Below are positions 55,614 to 64,000 of a DNA stretch of 64,000 nt, one piece after another; the first letter of the stretch is position 1, and each line of letters starts with the position of its first letter. The translations under genes and the position numbers were made by a program. The notes under the pieces are model-generated. The model was not told the origin of the DNA and made no database searches. It saw only the letters and a program-made list of their open reading frames with translations. The stretch comes from Lysinibacillus sp. G4S2 (GTDB taxonomy: Bacteria > Bacillota > Bacilli > Bacillales_A > Planococcaceae), in NCBI RefSeq assembly GCF_030348505.1, contig NZ_JAUCFJ010000002.1, forward strand, positions 4,902,001-4,966,000, given 5' to 3'.

Positions 55614-55638
55614 CTCTATAATCAATCATGCCTTTAGC

Positions 55639-55828
55639 ATGTCCGGAATCGGCTTTGTTCTTAGGCCTGCAGATGTTTTTTGCGCGAAAGCGTAGCGGCA
55701 GCAGCACCGACGCAGGTCAGTTAGCCGTTATCGCATGGATGCGATGATTTTAGGCTAACATCCCCTAAGAACTCCTTTCCGATTCCATGACATCCGCCAG
55801 AGGCTTTAACTTCCAAAAGAAGTTAAAC
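55639..55828. repeat. Intergenic repeat C with inverted arms
   Basis: The arm starting ATGTCCGGAATCGG and GTTCTTAGG (55639-55665) is the inverse of the arm CCTAAGAACTCC and CCGATTCCATGACAT (55764-55793). A small palindrome TCGCATGGATGCGA lies between. The right edge has GAGGCTTTAACTTCC and AAGAAGTTAA, seen also at 52290. Confidence 0.65.
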
Positions 55829-56842
55829 CCAGGATTTTAACTCCATTCCAGGGCGACCATTCATTGATAAATTACCGCGAATACCTGCTTCAAACATTGG
55901 TGTTGCTGCTGCCCCTATCATAGCGGCATTATCTGTACACAGCTTTAATGGCGGTACATAAAACGGGATACCTTCCTCTGCAAATACAGACTCAAGTGAT
56001 GTACGTAAGCCTTTATTTGCCGCTACACCTCCAGCTGCAATAACCTGTTTCACTTTATATTCACGTGCAGCCCGTAATGTTTTCGCTGTTAGCACTTCAA
56101 CTACGCTATCCTGAAATCCTTTAGCAACGGCAGTCGGAGAAATCTCTTCTCCACGCTGATCCATATTATGTTTATAATTAATAACCGCTGATTTTAGGCC
56201 ACTAAAGCTAAAGTCATACGAATCTTCCTCTAACCACACTCTTGGGAAGGTTACTGCCTCATTCCCCTCATGTGCTAGCTTGTCAATACGCGGACCACCT
56301 GGATACGGTAAGTCTAAAACACGAGCAACCTTATCATAAGCCTCACCAGCCGCATCATCTCTCGTCTCTCCGATGACTTCAAAAGAGCCGTGTTCCTTCA
56401 TATAAACTAGTTCCGTATGGCCACCTGATACGACAAGTGCTAATAATGGGAATTCCATTGGCTGCACGAGTGCATTAGCATATATATGTCCCGCTATATG
56501 GTGTACACCGATAATTGGTAAATTGTTAGCAAACGCAAAAGCCTTCGCGGCATTAATCCCAATTAACAATGCACCTACAAGACCAGGGCCCTCAGTAACT
56601 GCCACCGCATCTAGATCAGCTGGTTTTATGTTTGCCTGTGCTAACGCTTCTTCTATGACCACTGTAATTTGTTCAACATGATGGCGAGACGCAATTTCAG
56701 GTACAACCCCACCAAATCGTTTATGACTTTCTATTTGAGAAGCGACTACATTTGAAACGATTTCTGAACCATTTCGAATAATCGCTGCCGCTGTTTCATC
56801 ACAGCTCGATTCTATTGCTAAAATAATTCGATTTTCCATCAT
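55823..56842 (-). CDS. tsaD: tRNA threonylcarbamoyladenosine transferase TsaD
   Basis: The 339-aa protein opens [15 protein letters not shown] and has the metal-binding [10 protein letters not shown] near 110, the nucleotide-binding [10 protein letters not shown] near 133, and the C-terminal CTDNAAMIG motif. It transfers threonylcarbamoyl to A37 of ANN-reading tRNAs together with TsaB and TsaE, both encoded upstream. The ATG at 56842 overlaps the rimI stop (ATGA) and has GGTGA upstream. An earlier GTG in frame is less likely. The gene is the last of the tsaE-tsaB-rimI-tsaD operon. Confidence 0.95.
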   Translation of the reverse strand: MMENRIILAIESSCDETAAAIIRNGSEIVSNVVASQIESHKRFGGVVPEIASRHHVEQITVVIEEALAQANIKPADLDAVAVTEGPGLVGALLIGINAAKAFAFANNLPIIGVHHIAGHIYANALVQPMEFPLLALVVSGGHTELVYMKEHGSFEVIGETRDDAAGEAYDKVARVLDLPYPGGPRIDKLAHEGNEAVTFPRVWLEEDSYDFSFSGLKSAVINYKHNMDQRGEEISPTAVAKGFQDSVVEVLTAKTLRAAREYKVKQVIAAGGVAANKGLRTSLESVFAEEGIPFYVPPLKLCTDNAAMIGAAATPMFEAGIRGNLSMNGRPGMELKSWV

Positions 56843-57291
56843 AAATTCACCCACATGACAAGGGCATCCTCCCCGTTATCTGTATAATAGCCTTTACGTA
56901 TGCCACCATCTTGGAAATGAAGCTTTCGATAAAGATTTTGAGCAACTGTATTCGTTACGCGCACTTCTAAACTCATTACCTCCATATCATGCTCCCCAGC
57001 AATACGTATTGCCTCTCGCATTAATCCTTCACCAATTCCTCGGCCACGAGCTGCCTCTATAACGGCTACATTCGTAATTTGCGCTGCGTCTATAACCATC
57101 CACATGCCACAAAAGCCGATAATGCTACCGTCCGCATCCACAGCCAGCACATAATGTGCGTACTGATTTTCATGCACCTCATAGTAAAAGGAATCTAACG
57201 TCCATGGTGCAGAAAATGTTGTAAGCTCAATGTCATATACTGCTGGGACATCATCCGATACCATTTTACGATACGTTACATTGCTACTCAT
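56839..57291 (-). CDS. rimI: Ribosomal-protein-alanine N-acetyltransferase RimI
   Basis: The 150-aa GNAT enzyme has motif B/A with the acetyl-CoA loop [15 protein letters not shown] near 80-94 and the C-terminal [17 protein letters not shown]. Its family acetylates the N-terminal alanine of ribosomal protein S18. It overlaps tsaB by eight bases and tsaD by four, so the four genes are translated as a tight unit, the same order as ydiB-ydiE in B. subtilis. Confidence 0.92.
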   Translation of the reverse strand: MSSNVTYRKMVSDDVPAVYDIELTTFSAPWTLDSFYYEVHENQYAHYVLAVDADGSIIGFCGMWMVIDAAQITNVAVIEAARGRGIGEGLMREAIRIAGEHDMEVMSLEVRVTNTVAQNLYRKLHFQDGGIRKGYYTDNGEDALVMWVNL

Positions 57292-57991
57292 GAGCCTTCT
57301 CCTTTTGATCCTTCAGCCAATTCGCCTCCGCCTCTGCAATACGTTTGTATTGCGGGACAAAATGATGAACTGCTTCCACACTTGGTAGTTCCACTTTAGT
57401 CGCTAATCGAACAGTTTCACTTGCTCGTGGTAGATCATTGCTAAATGGTGTACGCAGAGCAAAGTCACCTAGTACCTCTACAATTTTATGCCAAAAAACA
57501 TCTACGTCTGCCCCTACAAATAAAACTGGTGTCTCTAAAGCTTGTAAACGTTCTAATAATCCATCTATATGATCGTGATAGTCATCTATAATCGCTTCAA
57601 GCTCACTACCTTTATAAACAGCCGTATAGACATTGCCTCTTCGCGCATCAAAAATCGGACAAATAAACCCATCGTATAATGTTGCATTTGCAGCCAATGA
57701 CTTTAAGCTAGATATTCCAACTAAAGGCTTTTTCAATGTCCATGCTAAGGTTTTAGCAAGTGTCACACCTATTCGTACACCTGTATAAGAACCAGGCCCT
57801 TCTGATACAGCAATCGCATCTAACTCATTTGGCTTTATGCCAGCCTTTGCCAGCACTTCTTCAATGGCTGGCATTGCACCTGCCGAATGCGTTAATTTTA
57901 TATTTTGTACAATTTCAGCAATCACTTTTCCATCCCTTACGACAGCAATAGAAAGTGGTGCGTTCGCTGTTTCAATCCCTAACCAAATCAT
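57284..57991 (-). CDS. tsaB: tRNA threonylcarbamoyladenosine protein TsaB
   Basis: The 235-aa protein has the ASKHA-fold opening MIWLGIETANAPLSIAVV and the family motif VSEGPGSYTGVRIGVTLAKTL near 65-85. A divergent second lobe lacks the metal site present in TsaD. TsaB is the non-catalytic partner that activates TsaD. The ATG overlaps the tsaE stop (ATGA). Confidence 0.93.
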   Translation of the reverse strand: MIWLGIETANAPLSIAVVRDGKVIAEIVQNIKLTHSAGAMPAIEEVLAKAGIKPNELDAIAVSEGPGSYTGVRIGVTLAKTLAWTLKKPLVGISSLKSLAANATLYDGFICPIFDARRGNVYTAVYKGSELEAIIDDYHDHIDGLLERLQALETPVLFVGADVDVFWHKIVEVLGDFALRTPFSNDLPRASETVRLATKVELPSVEAVHHFVPQYKRIAEAEANWLKDQKEKAHE

Positions 57992-58440
57992 TTCATTAGC
58001 TCCTCACATAATGCCTCATATCGCTTTCCAAGAGGTGTTAATACAAATCGTCGTTGATTTTCTCCAATTCGGTAAATTTCTATTCCAAGACGCTCCTGTG
58101 GTAAATCCTGTTCAATTAAATGAGCCCACTCGACAACTGATACTGCATCACCATAAAATAGCTCATCCCACCCAAGGTCTTCATCGCTTTCCGCTAAACG
58201 ATAAACATCTAAATGATTAAACGGTAAACGTCCCTCATATTGCTTGATAATCGTAAATGTTGGGCTATTGACCGTTCGCTTCACACCAAGCCCCTTCGCT
58301 AATGCTTTCGTAAATGTTGTCTTACCAGCGCCCAAATCACCCTCTAATGTGATTGTATCCTGAGCTTCTAGTAAGTTTGCTAGCTTCAACGCAAAATGCT
58401 CAGTATCATCAAGCGAATTCATTATTTTTTCATACATCAT
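57988..58440 (-). CDS. tsaE: tRNA threonylcarbamoyladenosine ATPase TsaE
   Basis: The 150-aa P-loop protein has Walker A GDLGAGKTTFTKALAKGLG near 35, the following motif VNSPTFTII, and a HLDVYRL motif near 76. TsaE resets the TsaBD complex by ATP hydrolysis. The ATG at 58440 follows AGGAAAAAGAG. A longer frame to 58509 has no site. It is the first gene of the operon. Confidence 0.93.
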   Translation of the reverse strand: MMYEKIMNSLDDTEHFALKLANLLEAQDTITLEGDLGAGKTTFTKALAKGLGVKRTVNSPTFTIIKQYEGRLPFNHLDVYRLAESDEDLGWDELFYGDAVSVVEWAHLIEQDLPQERLGIEIYRIGENQRRFVLTPLGKRYEALCEELMK

Positions 58441-58514
58441 CTCTTTTTCCTCTCCTAGCTCCATTACCTCTAGTTTACCGAAACAAGCGTAAATGTTCAA
58501 AACATCCAATGATT

Positions 58515-58555
58515 TAAAAAAAAAAAAAACACGCCCCCCCTTTGTAGAAGACGTG
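58515..58555 (-). terminator. Terminator with long T-run and C7/G7 tract
   Basis: On the minus strand GCACGTC pairs weakly with GGGCGTG, followed by 14 T residues. The right arm lies in a run of seven G. It ends the lipoprotein gene transcript before tsaE. Confidence 0.7.
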
Positions 58556-58556
58556 C

Positions 58557-58898
58557 TTACTTTGTTGTTGAATACCCCTTTAACTCAATAACCTCTTTAT
58601 CAATCAATTTATCATCTTTAAATTTTACTATATAGGCTTGTGTCATAAGTATTTCATCATTCCAGCGGTATTGATCTTTTTTAACCATTTCTTCTGCACC
58701 ACCTGCAATTTCCACTACTTCCATATACGACATACCTTTTTTTAATTTTTCAAATTCTGCTTCATTCATATTTTTTTGCCAGTGATACGTATTGGACTCC
58801 TCGATTTCTAAAATAGGATCTCCACAACCTGCGAGAATCACCAAAGCGCCTATGAGCAAGCATATATTAAGACGTTTTATGTAAAAATTATTTCTCAT
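58557..58898 (-). CDS. Small lipoprotein, BLIP/SmpA-like fold
   Basis: The 113-aa precursor has a lipoprotein signal ending VILAGC (Cys near 25). The mature part contains FEKLKKGMSYMEVVEIAGGAEEM and then YRWNDEILMTQAYIVKFKDDKLIDKEV. This pattern, a K.GM...V..I.G helix turn followed by a beta strand that ends in K, resembles BLIP/SmpA-type or DUF3862 lipoproteins. It would be anchored to the outer face of the membrane. The function is unknown. It precedes the tsa operon on the same strand but has its own terminator. Confidence 0.75.
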   Translation of the reverse strand: MRNNFYIKRLNICLLIGALVILAGCGDPILEIEESNTYHWQKNMNEAEFEKLKKGMSYMEVVEIAGGAEEMVKKDQYRWNDEILMTQAYIVKFKDDKLIDKEVIELKGYSTTK

Positions 58899-59136
58899 GT
58901 TAACACCTCCAAAGACAGTTTCCTATACGTGGAAGAAATCGATAAAAAGATAGTCACCTAATTTTTATGTTTGTTGATCTACTTGTTAGATTCATTAAAA
59001 CTTTTAATTTGGTGGCTCTACATCAAATGTTGGGGGTGACGCACAATGTGCAGCTTCCTCAATCGCCCCTCCATCTTTAATTGTATTTAGTACCTCAACA
59101 AATATTATAAAACCAATTTTATTGGGCATTTATTGG

Positions 59137-59345
59137 TTCATCACCAAAACGTGTGGTTGATTTCCGTTCCGGCTGGGCGCTTTGCCGCTGACGCTTCGCT
59201 TTCGCGCAGAGCAGAGCTTCCTGGGGGCGTCCGATGAGCCGCTTCACTCGCGTTGCTCGCTCCAGGGTCTCATCTGTGACGCTGATCCCCAAGGAGTCGC
59301 CTAGCCTCCACTCCAATCAACTTATATACATAGCATACGTTTTAA
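59137..59345 (-). repeat. Intergenic repeat B, copy left of tRNA-Asp
   Basis: It runs from GTGGTTGATTTCCGTTCCGG through GGGCGCTTTG, CAGAGCTTCCTGGGGGCG and ATCCCCAAGGAGTCGCC to CACTCCAATCAAC and GCATACGTTTTAAC. The copy at 59868-60182 is in the opposite orientation. Frames across it are not genes. Confidence 0.85.
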
Positions 59346-59473
59346 CTAATATCATCTACAACTTTTGGTGATGAGCCCATTTATTTATTGATATCCACTT
59401 ATTCCCTTATATTAACAATAAAAAAGTTCTTATGATTTTAAAAGCATCATAAGAACTATATTATCGATTATAA

Positions 59474-59549
59474 TGGCGGTCCCGACCGGGATCGAACCGG
59501 CGATCTCCTGCGTGACAGGCAGGCATGTTAACCGCTACACCACGGGACC
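59474..59549 (-). tRNA. tRNA-Asp (GTC)
   Basis: The minus-strand sequence begins GGTCCCGTGGTGTAGCGG. It has anticodon loop CCTGTCACG with anticodon GTC, the T-arm GGTTCGATCC, acceptor pairing GGTCCCG/CGGGACC, discriminator G and an encoded CCA end. The 76-nt cloverleaf is complete. Confidence 0.97.
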
Positions 59550-59639
59550 TCTTTAAGACATCTATTAATATATCATAAGTAAATGTAACATGCAATATTT
59601 TTTTCATATTTTTTTAGTTTTTTACCAAAATATATACTT

Positions 59640-59800
59640 CATTTCACATTCCGCTGCCGGATGACGCTTTCATCGGGCGTAACCTAAACTCCTCGTCGTT
59701 CATACTTTTGCTCCTGTGGGATTCAGCAGAGAGCCTTACGCTGTGACGAAAGCAGCGCGACAGGAGAACTAGCCTCCCTCTACTCCAAGTACTTTGATAC
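59640..59800. repeat. Degenerate repeat-B-like sequence
   Basis: CCGCTGCCGGATGACGCTTTC and later TAGCCTCCCTCTACTCC resemble the internal and right-end parts of repeat B, but the ends are weak. No gene is seen. Confidence 0.35.
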
Positions 59801-59867
59801 CAATCCATTTTTTTAATCAAAAACAGATTTAGTGTAAATTCTTTTGCTCATCACCATGAGTTGTGGA

Positions 59868-60182
59868 TGACATTTGTTAAAACGTATGCCATATAGGTTG
59901 ATTGGAGTGAAGTGGAGACTGGGCGACTCCTTGGGGATCAGCGATATAGAGGAACGAAGGCTAAAAGCATCACGTCCTGTGATAACGCCTTCGTTACCAA
60001 CATCCTGTCGCTGCCGCTACGTTACACTGCGCTTTCGCACAAAAAATATCTGTCGGCCCGAGACCCTGGAGCGAGCAACACGAGTGAAGCGGCTCATCGG
60101 ACGCCCCAGGAAGCTTTGCTCTGTGCAAGCGTCGCGTCAGCTACAAAGCGCCCAGTCGGAACGGAAATCAACCACATGTTTT
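59868..60182 (+). repeat. Intergenic repeat B, copy right of tRNA-Asp, with insertion
   Basis: It is the inverse of 59137-59345, from GTTAAAACGTATGCC and GGTTGATTGGAGTG to CGGAACGGAAATCAACCAC. About 110 extra bases near 59945-60060 include the GAACGAAGGC...GCCTTCGT hairpin that also occurs at 25440-25485. Confidence 0.85.
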
Positions 60183-60282
60183 GGTGAAGAGCCAATTCTT
60201 CAATTCCCCCCCTTTTTTTGGCATCGTTTTTGCAAATAAATTAAATAGATTCTACAAACTATTTCATAAGGAGGTCGTTTCA

Positions 60283-61206
60283 ATGATTCGGTACATCTTT
60301 ACTCGAATCGGCTACATGATCATTACGTTATTTATTATCATTTTGCTTTCATTTTTGCTAATGAAGGCATTGCCCGGTTCTCCATTTAACGATGAACGCT
60401 TACCTGAAACACAAAAAGAACTACTTTACAAAAAATACGGGCTAGATAAGCCGGTACCTATTCAATTCGGTATTTACTTAACAAATCTTGTACAAGGGGA
60501 TCTAGGTATTTCATTTGTTTTGGATAATCGTCCGGTTACTAAAATTATTCAAGAGCGTATCGGCCCCTCTGCCATTCTCGGATTTCAAGCCGTTACTGTC
60601 GGTACTTTAATAGGCTTACTATTAGGTATCGTAGCGGCGCTAAGGCATAACACCGTTATAGATTACGGGGCCACTGTTTTAGCTGTGCTCGGTATCTCCA
60701 TTCCATCCTTTGTATTTGCAGGTTTTTTACAATATTGGGTTGGTGTCAAACTAGGCTGGCTACCAATCGCCTTTTGGAATGGTTTTGAATACTCAATATT
60801 ACCAACAATCGCGTTAGCGGTCAGTGTTGTTGCAACAATTGCCCGTTTTACACGGATTGAAATGTTGGAAGTGCTCAATCAAGAATACATCTTAACAGCG
60901 AGATCAAAAGGACTATCGAATCCCGTTATTATTACAAAGCACGGTATTCGAAATGCACTAATCCCAATCATTACAGTTATCGGACCATTAACTGTTAATA
61001 CGATTACTGGCTCACTAGTTATTGAAAAAATTTTTAGTATCCCTGGTTTAGGAGAACAATTTGTTAACTCCATTATTACGAATGATTACCAGCTTATTAT
61101 GGGAACAACAATCTTTTATGCTGTTTTATTTGTAAGCGTTATCTTAGTTATTGATATTTTATACGGATTCATCGACCCTCGGATTCGTGTCACAGGAGGC
61201 GAGTAA
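60283..61206 (+). CDS. oppB: Oligopeptide/dipeptide ABC transporter permease (OppB/DppB)
   Basis: The ATG at 60283 has an ideal AAGGAGG, so a longer frame from 60181 is rejected. The 307-aa protein has six membrane segments, the family N-terminus YIFTRIGYMIITLFII, and the permease coupling motif EYILTARSKGLSNPVIITKHGIRNALIPI (near 200-228). The end is DPRIRVTGGE. It is the first of three genes. No substrate-binding protein precedes it; one may follow outside the window. Confidence 0.93.
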   Translation: MIRYIFTRIGYMIITLFIIILLSFLLMKALPGSPFNDERLPETQKELLYKKYGLDKPVPIQFGIYLTNLVQGDLGISFVLDNRPVTKIIQERIGPSAILGFQAVTVGTLIGLLLGIVAALRHNTVIDYGATVLAVLGISIPSFVFAGFLQYWVGVKLGWLPIAFWNGFEYSILPTIALAVSVVATIARFTRIEMLEVLNQEYILTARSKGLSNPVIITKHGIRNALIPIITVIGPLTVNTITGSLVIEKIFSIPGLGEQFVNSIITNDYQLIMGTTIFYAVLFVSVILVIDILYGFIDPRIRVTGGE

Positions 61207-61209
61207 TTT

Positions 61210-62244
61210 ATGACAACAGAAGTAACTAAGAATGCGACGGTAAAAAAATATCCACCCGATTTGTTTGAGCCTGCCTCACAAAGTGAATTTGTTGATGATT
61301 TCACGTATCGTCCCGAACAATCATTTTGGCAAGATGCATGGCTTGGTTTACGCAAAAATAAAGCAGCTATTGTAGGCTTATGCATTATTATTCTAGTTAT
61401 TTTACTAGCTATATTCGGTCCATTTATGAACAGTCATGGCTACGATGAACAAAATCTTGCGCGTACAAATTTACCACCAAAAATCCCTGTTCTTGAGAAT
61501 ATTTCATTCTTAGGTTTGAACGGTGTTGATAGTCGTGGCGTTGACCAATACGAAGCAAAAGGTATAAGTGAATATTTTTGGTTTGGTACAGATGAATTAG
61601 GTCGGGATTTATGGACACGTATTTGGCAAGGTACACGTATCTCTCTTTATATTGCTTTTTTAGCAGCAACGATTGATTTAATTATAGGGGTTGCTTACGG
61701 AGCTGTTTCAGCATTTTATGGTGGTCGCACTGATAATATTATGCAACGTATTATTGAAGTGTTAGTTGGTATCCCTGGGCTAATTATTAATATTCTTCTC
61801 ATTCTTATTTTAAAACCAGGAATCATTTCTATTACTATTGCGATGGTTATCGTCGGGTGGATTAGTATGGCTCGTATCGTACGAGCACAAATACTAAAGC
61901 TAAAATCATATGAGTTTGTTCTTGCTTCTAGAACGCTCGGTGCTAGTAACCAACGCTTGATTTGGAAACATTTAATTCCTAATACACTAGGTCCGATTAT
62001 TGTAGCTACTACTTTTACCATTCCAGGAGCTATCTTTACTGAAGCATTACTAAGTTTTATCGGCCTAGGACTACAGCCACCAACTGCTTCCTTAGGAACG
62101 ATTGTTAATGACTCTTATAAATTATTACGTATTTATCCACATGGCATGATTTTTTCATCCATTATCATTAGCTTAATTATGATTAGCTTTAATTTACTCG
62201 GTGATGGACTGCGTGATGCATTCGATCCAAAAACACGTAAATAA
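61210..62244 (+). CDS. oppC: Oligopeptide/dipeptide ABC transporter permease (OppC/DppC)
   Basis: The 344-aa permease has a 55-residue cytoplasmic N-terminus, the motif FWQDAWLGLRKNKAAIVGL before the first membrane segment, and about six segments in all. It has the typical FWFGTDELGRDLWTRIWQGTRISL (near 118-141) and coupling motif EFVLASRTLGASNQRLIWKHLIPN (near 236-259). It begins three bases after oppB and precedes the ATPase gene by 13 bp. Confidence 0.94.
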   Translation: MTTEVTKNATVKKYPPDLFEPASQSEFVDDFTYRPEQSFWQDAWLGLRKNKAAIVGLCIIILVILLAIFGPFMNSHGYDEQNLARTNLPPKIPVLENISFLGLNGVDSRGVDQYEAKGISEYFWFGTDELGRDLWTRIWQGTRISLYIAFLAATIDLIIGVAYGAVSAFYGGRTDNIMQRIIEVLVGIPGLIINILLILILKPGIISITIAMVIVGWISMARIVRAQILKLKSYEFVLASRTLGASNQRLIWKHLIPNTLGPIIVATTFTIPGAIFTEALLSFIGLGLQPPTASLGTIVNDSYKLLRIYPHGMIFSSIIISLIMISFNLLGDGLRDAFDPKTRK

Positions 62245-62257
62245 GGAGGGGTGCGAA

Positions 62258-64000
62258 TTGAAAAAAATACTAGAAGTTAAAAATTTAAGTATTTCATTTA
62301 ATACACAAAATGGTGAGGTTCAGGCAGTTCGCAATGTATCATTCGACTTATTTGAAGGTGAAACACTAGCAATCGTTGGCGAGTCGGGCTCTGGAAAATC
62401 AGTTACTTCTAAAAGCCTATTACGATTAAACCCTACCAAAACAACAATGCTGAAAAACGGTCAAATTTTATATAATGGAAAAAATATTTTAACGTGTAGA
62501 GAGCAGGAAATACGTGCAATTCGTGGAGCTGAAATCTCAATGATTTTCCAGGATCCTATGACTGCATTAAACCCCACGATGACAATCGGTAGTCAAATTG
62601 CAGAGAGCATAAAAAAACATACAACATTACGTGGTAATCAAATTACAGAACGAGTGATTGAACTATTACAGCTTGTTGGCATTAAAGAAGCGGATAAACG
62701 ATATAAACAATATCCTCATCAGTTTTCTGGAGGAATGCGTCAGCGTATCGTTATCGCGATGGCACTTGCTTGCGAGCCTCGTATTATTATTGCGGATGAA
62801 CCTACCACAGCTCTGGACGTTTCTATTCAAGCACAAATTCTAGAATTGCTAAAAAACATTCAAAAAAAGATGAATCTTTCAATTATATTTATTACACATG
62901 ATTTGGGGGTTGTAGCAAAAATGGCTGATCGTGTTGCCGTGATGTATGCTGGAAAAATGATTGAAATTGGCTTAGTTGATGAAATTTTTTACCATTGTCA
63001 GCATCCATATACACAAGGCCTACTCGCCGCTATGCCAAACCCAGATATTGAAACCGACATACTGTACGCTATTCCAGGAACACCACCAAACTTACTGCAA
63101 CCACCGATTGGAGATGCCTTCGCTGCTCGTAATAACCAAGCACTCAAAATTGATTTTTTAGAGGAGCCACCAATGTTTAAAATCAGCGACACACACTATG
63201 CTGCAACTTGGTTATTGCATGAGCAAGCGCCTAAAATGATACCGATTCAACATCAATTAGCCCAAGCCGAACGCAAGGAACGTGAAAAAGCTCCTGTATT
63301 TGATACAACCAACCCGTATTTAACATTAAAAGGAGTAAAGCAGCATTTTAAATTAGATAAAAATACTATCAACAAAGCTGTAGATGGCATTACTTTTGAT
63401 ATTTATAAAGGAGAAATCTTCGGTTTAGTTGGAGAATCTGGCTGTGGTAAGTCCACGACAGGGCGCTCGATTATCGGACTTAATACAATAACAGATGGGG
63501 ATATTCACATCGACGGTAGGAATATTAATGAAGCAAAGACGAAGCAAGAAAAATTAGCCTTTAATCGCAAGGTGCAAATGATTTTTCAAGACCCTTATTC
63601 TTCCTTAAATCCACGTATGAAAATTGCTGACATTATTACAGAAGGTCTTGCTATTCATGGTGTACCGAAAAGCGAATGGAAGGCAAAAATTTATGAGCTA
63701 TTAAATATAGTAGGTTTAACGAAAGAATATGCTAATCGCTATCCTCATGAGCTTAGTGGCGGGCAACGTCAGCGTATCGGTATTGCACGCGCACTTGCTG
63801 TAGAGCCCGAACTAATCATTGCTGATGAACCGATTTCTGCATTAGACGTTTCGATCCAAGCACAAATCGTTAATTTATTGAAAAAGCTACAAAAGGAACG
63901 TGGACTGACATATCTATTTATTGCACACGACTTGTCGATGGTGAAATATATTAGTAACCGCATCGGCGTCATGCATCGCGGGAAAATTGTAGAACTTGCA
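62258..64000 (+). CDS. Fused dual ATPase of oligopeptide transporter (OppD-OppF), 3' end outside window
   Basis: A TTG at 62258 with AAGGAGGGG opens a frame that stays open to the last base (581 codons). The first ABC domain has Walker A GESGSGKS near 42, signature FSGGMRQR and Walker B IIIADEPTTALD. It is followed by the peptide-transporter tail HPYTQGLLAAMPNPD. After a linker (about 300-345) comes a second ABC domain with GESGCGKST, LSGGQRQR and LIIADEPISALD. I checked the junction codon by codon and found no stop. Separate oppD and oppF genes are usual, but fused forms such as GsiA are known. Confidence 0.92.
   Translation, partial: MKKILEVKNLSISFNTQNGEVQAVRNVSFDLFEGETLAIVGESGSGKSVTSKSLLRLNPTKTTMLKNGQILYNGKNILTCREQEIRAIRGAEISMIFQDPMTALNPTMTIGSQIAESIKKHTTLRGNQITERVIELLQLVGIKEADKRYKQYPHQFSGGMRQRIVIAMALACEPRIIIADEPTTALDVSIQAQILELLKNIQKKMNLSIIFITHDLGVVAKMADRVAVMYAGKMIEIGLVDEIFYHCQHPYTQGLLAAMPNPDIETDILYAIPGTPPNLLQPPIGDAFAARNNQALKIDFLEEPPMFKISDTHYAATWLLHEQAPKMIPIQHQLAQAERKEREKAPVFDTTNPYLTLKGVKQHFKLDKNTINKAVDGITFDIYKGEIFGLVGESGCGKSTTGRSIIGLNTITDGDIHIDGRNINEAKTKQEKLAFNRKVQMIFQDPYSSLNPRMKIADIITEGLAIHGVPKSEWKAKIYELLNIVGLTKEYANRYPHELSGGQRQRIGIARALAVEPELIIADEPISALDVSIQAQIVNLLKKLQKERGLTYLFIAHDLSMVKYISNRIGVMHRGKIVELA

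Noticed and set aside
59004-59129. 41-aa minus-strand ORF ending AHCASPPTFDVEPPN
   Set aside because: It starts in the edge of repeat B without a ribosome binding site; a pheromone-like peptide is conceivable but not supported.
59119-60239. ORFs in the region around tRNA-Asp
   Set aside because: They are translations of repeat B copies and their composition is repeat-derived.

Overview
The window looks like chromosomal DNA of a low-GC, endospore-forming Firmicute of the Bacillaceae/Planococcaceae type, most likely Lysinibacillus or a close relative. The evidence is the AT-rich sequence, strong AGGAGG ribosome binding sites, frequent TTG start codons, several S-layer-homology (SLH) surface proteins, and a block syntenic with the B. 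subtilis ydi-groE region (ydiB/tsaE, tsaB, rimI, tsaD, ydiF, rex, tatAC, ydiL, groES, groEL). The genus is inferred from reading, not from a search.

Left part (1-20 kb): small membrane and YxcD proteins; an SLH-anchored GDSL esterase; an EndoQ-like PHP nuclease with a 58-aa gene just upstream; a cobalamin-riboswitch-controlled BtuCD-type transporter; a BirA-box-controlled bioY; a DUF1541 lipoprotein; a two-component system (kinase first); a quinone/electrophile-response cluster (MhqR-like regulator, ring-cleaving dioxygenase, nitroreductase, FMN reductase) with two visible operators; a YcdB-SLH surface protein; a LysM-GH18 hydrolase that seems to start at ATT; and an ECF sigma/anti-sigma/membrane-protein operon.

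Middle (20-38 kb): a 1698-aa DUF4132-type protein with a small partner; a two-gene ATPase/TOPRIM-like module resembling OLD-type defence systems; a proline/tyrosine-rich repeat protein; a chemoreceptor; a compact NRPS (A-T-reductase) coupled to an Sfp-type phosphopantetheinyl transferase; and a large Sel1-repeat protein.

Right part (38-64 kb): an orphan flagellin gene lies between the resident groEL and an older, diverged copy of a groEL 3' end with its terminator. An internally deleted IS3 copy is also there. Between ydiL and tatC the ydi block is interrupted by a serine hydrolase gene, a group II intron and a decayed Tn554-like element. An intergenic cluster of DnaA boxes sits between ydiF and tsaD. 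The window ends with a tRNA-Asp flanked by inverted copies of a repeat, and a dipeptide/oligopeptide ABC transporter whose two ATPases are fused in one ORF that runs off the window.

The most unusual non-coding signal is a set of three intergenic tandem arrays (1.2, 25.5 and 37.4 kb). Their sequences differ but all keep an exact 21-bp period, two turns of B-DNA. The best candidates for less-described biology are these arrays, the ATPase/TOPRIM pair, the mini-NRPS, and the groEL-flagellin rearrangement. No rRNA, intact prophage or CRISPR was found.
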